Source of the DNA: Agroathelia rolfsii
Lineage: Eukaryota > Basidiomycota > Agaricomycetes > Amylocorticiales > Amylocorticiaceae
Reading direction: 5' to 3'
DNA: 64,000 nucleotides
Assembly: GCA_018343915.1 (NCBI GenBank)
Contig: JABRWF010000004.1
Span: forward strand, 620,001-684,000
A program made the position numbers and the translations under genes. Below the pieces are notes generated by a model, which was given only the letters and a program-made list of their open reading frames with translations, was not told the DNA's origin and did no database searches. Of the stretch, positions 62,001-64,000 are shown in pieces (positions within the stretch are counted from its first letter, which is position 1; each line of letters starts with the position of its first letter).

Positions 62001-64000
62001 CGAGGGGATAGATGGGCCCCAATTGGATACCTGCGTAGATCTCATCAAAATTACACTTAATAATCGTCCTTTGTTGCTAGCGACATTACCTGCCACGCTC
62101 AACGTCCTGACCGATATTCTCACCGTTGCTTATGTACTCCCTCCCCGTTACTCGTGCACTGGTGAAGATGTACCGGCTTTCGGTAAGGCCCGTGAAGCCT
62201 GGAATATCTGGCTACAATCTGCCCCCAGAGAATCTGTTGCCCAAGTTCGGGACCAATTCTTGGAACGGCTTAAGTACTTGCTAAAGAATACGTCCGCGAA
62301 AGCTAGGTCTGTGTTTTCCCTAAATTTCACATCCTATTTCTCATCAGCTATACAGCCCCAAAGCTATTCTTATCGCGGCTACATCGCAAATACCGAGCAT
62401 CAAATTAAACATCTTGACAGATCTTTTTCCCAGTCAAAGCGATCTTGATAAATTGCTTGATCGCATGCCCTTAGGCCAAATAGATCCAACACTGGCCGTC
62501 ACAGAACATCTTATTCTGCCCAAAACAGGACACATCGATGACATCACAGCATCTAATAACTTCGACCAGTTGGGTTTATCATCCTACGCACGCGTGACGG
62601 TCGCTCTCTTGCACTTTATGCTGGCACACCGGCAAGTAGCGCGTCAGAACTTTTGGATACTGCGGCATATACATACCATCCAAATAGTTGTGGACGATTG
62701 CAAGAAAGTGGGGTTCAAAAACAACGCCTTCCTTCGTGATACCTTTGACGGTTATATGGACGAGATCCTCTCCAATGCTCGGCAGCTTGCTGCCTATCTA
62801 TGGTCGTCCTCAACTGATGATGGATGGTCTACAAATATCGTAAAGGCGATCGATGACGAGGCTGTGCGTATAAAGCTAGGAGATTCGAGAAAGTTCGTCG
62901 TCGACCTCGTTAGGCATCTCAGAGAACATGACACCGCTCAAGGGGCGAGGGCTCTTCATCTCGTGCTTCAGCATGCTATACAGGGATGCTCTAGAGAAGA
63001 AGCAGATGCCTGGGTCGATTTTGCTCGAAAGATCGAGAAAAAGGGTGATTACAGTTTTACTACATGGCAGATGGATAACTTACCGAACCCGGATGACAGC
63101 CCCTTGCACGTGTATAGCGATCCTAACATCTATCAGCTCCTTTTCTCCTCGATCTGTACGCCTAGACAGGTATCGCAACGAATTAGCCGCTAATATCTTT
63201 GGAGTCTCGCCTTCCAAAGCGAACACAGAAGGACTCGATACCGTCCTCCGGCTTGCTGCTACGGCGCCACATCCAGACTCCGACGTGGTTTTCTTGCCCC
63301 AACCTAGGGTTGTCAATGTTATGCGAGCATTTGAAAATTGGATTGCATCGGACGAAGATATTGACGAAGAATTGGAGTGTGCTATGACCCTCATATTCTA
63401 TCATTTTGCTCCTATCCTGCAGGGGCTGCAAGGAAAACACTGGGATTTAATATTTGATGTTATTGAGAACAATCTCGAGGTGTGTCTAGATGCTATGCTC
63501 AACGATCAGAATGATAAATTAAAGCGCTTATGTAGACTTGTTCTTTCCACGATGACGAAACAATAGTCTTAATGGCCAGAACGCTACGGCTAGTCGCTCT
63601 GCTCCAGGACCTCGTCACTACGAACAAACAACTTCGAGCAGAGTGGCAAGAAAGACAGAATACGATCGTACTATCTGTAAAAAGATTGCTTGAAGAGAAA
63701 TCTTGTCAGTATGCTCCTCTTTGACTGCTTTCCTTCCGTCACTTCTAAATCATATCATACAGCGGCAGAGTTTTCCTTGCCTCGGTCTACATGCAGAGAA
63801 CTTGTTTTGGACGTATTGCAAGACCTTCCAACGAATTTTATGAACGAGCATACCTTGTCAAATGTAAGCTTCTAGTCATAAACCTACTGTTGTGTTATCG
63901 TTATCTTATTTATCCTAATTGCTGCTCAACTGATTAGATGTGTCACCTCTTGACTGATCCCGCGCCCGAGGTTCAGATTATGGCCTACAAGGTACTTCAT
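59053..64000 (+). CDS. LTN1: Listerin E3 ubiquitin ligase (N-terminal part; runs off window)
   Basis: Ribosome-associated E3 ligase of the RQC complex that ubiquitylates stalled nascent chains on 60S subunits (yeast Ltn1/Rkr1). First exons 59053-59442, 59495-60014 and 60067-60255, then many more. The start MAKGNQKSSASSGTRKKNAR is basic and is followed by the conserved listerin N-terminal block: KAFGKKDIVTKGKALERLQ, LPVWLHHLPALLLHSTRRIR, and MVAHDIERSVWVLAIKTWD. The rest in the window is helical HEAT/ARM-like repeat. The RING domain, expected at the C terminus, lies beyond 64000. Later blocks RLDRYRNELAANIFGVSPSK and VVFLPQPRVVNVMRAFENWI match listerin. Two junctions are odd: no GT donor is seen where a splice is needed after 63070, and an apparent 35-base intron lies at 63532-63566. 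Confidence 0.9.

Overview
The window is nuclear DNA of a filamentous basidiomycete, probably an agaricomycete. Genes are cut by many short introns (mostly 50-65 bases, GT-AG), exons can be as small as 25-30 bases, both strands are used, and there are no operons. Protein types fit this group: class 3 lipase, Kre9/Knh-like GPI protein, paired cytochrome P450s, an F-box/LRR-type protein, an Rrt8-like protein and NADP-dependent glutamate dehydrogenase. I cannot name the genus from the sequence alone.

Layout. 1-2451 (minus): Rxt3-like subunit of an Rpd3-type histone deacetylase complex, cut by the window start. 4682-10873 (plus): two tandem P450 genes with 13 of 14 exons identical in length. 11469-13462 (plus): RanBP1-domain protein. 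13881-14737 (minus) and 15204-16938 (plus): a divergent pair of GPI-anchored Kre9-like protein and mitochondrial carrier. 16939-22444: a long stretch with simple repeats and no convincing gene. 22445-25703 (minus): a 1022-residue protein I do not recognise, divergent from a dipeptidyl aminopeptidase (26173-30488, plus). 31004-32194 (minus): small ER disulfide isomerase with a one-base frameshift before its retrieval signal. 32831-34051 (minus) and 34304-35597 (plus): F-box protein and ZNF511-like zinc finger. 35598-38284: repeat-rich, including an AT-rich element with imperfect inverted ends. 38285-40294: L-amino-acid oxidase pseudogene. 41118-42343 (plus): Rrt8-like membrane protein. 42741-46276 (minus): two paralogous tetraspan proteins of unknown function. 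46941-48244 (minus): class 3 lipase with a signal anchor. 49159-50714 (minus): NADP-GDH. 51641-53187 (minus) and 53514-55862 (plus): 2-hydroxyacid dehydrogenase and mitochondrial DEAD-box helicase, divergent. 56193-58653 (minus) and 59053-64000 (plus): CTP synthase and listerin (LTN1), divergent, the latter running off the window.

How they work together. The ends of the window are housekeeping (chromatin, nuclear transport, nucleotide and nitrogen metabolism, ribosome quality control). The middle holds accessory genes: duplicated P450s, duplicated tetraspan proteins, a dead oxidase and repeats. No metabolic gene cluster is evident. Exon models were built by hand from splice sites, reading phase and family motifs; where exon coordinates are listed, the lengths sum to whole codons except where a lesion is described.
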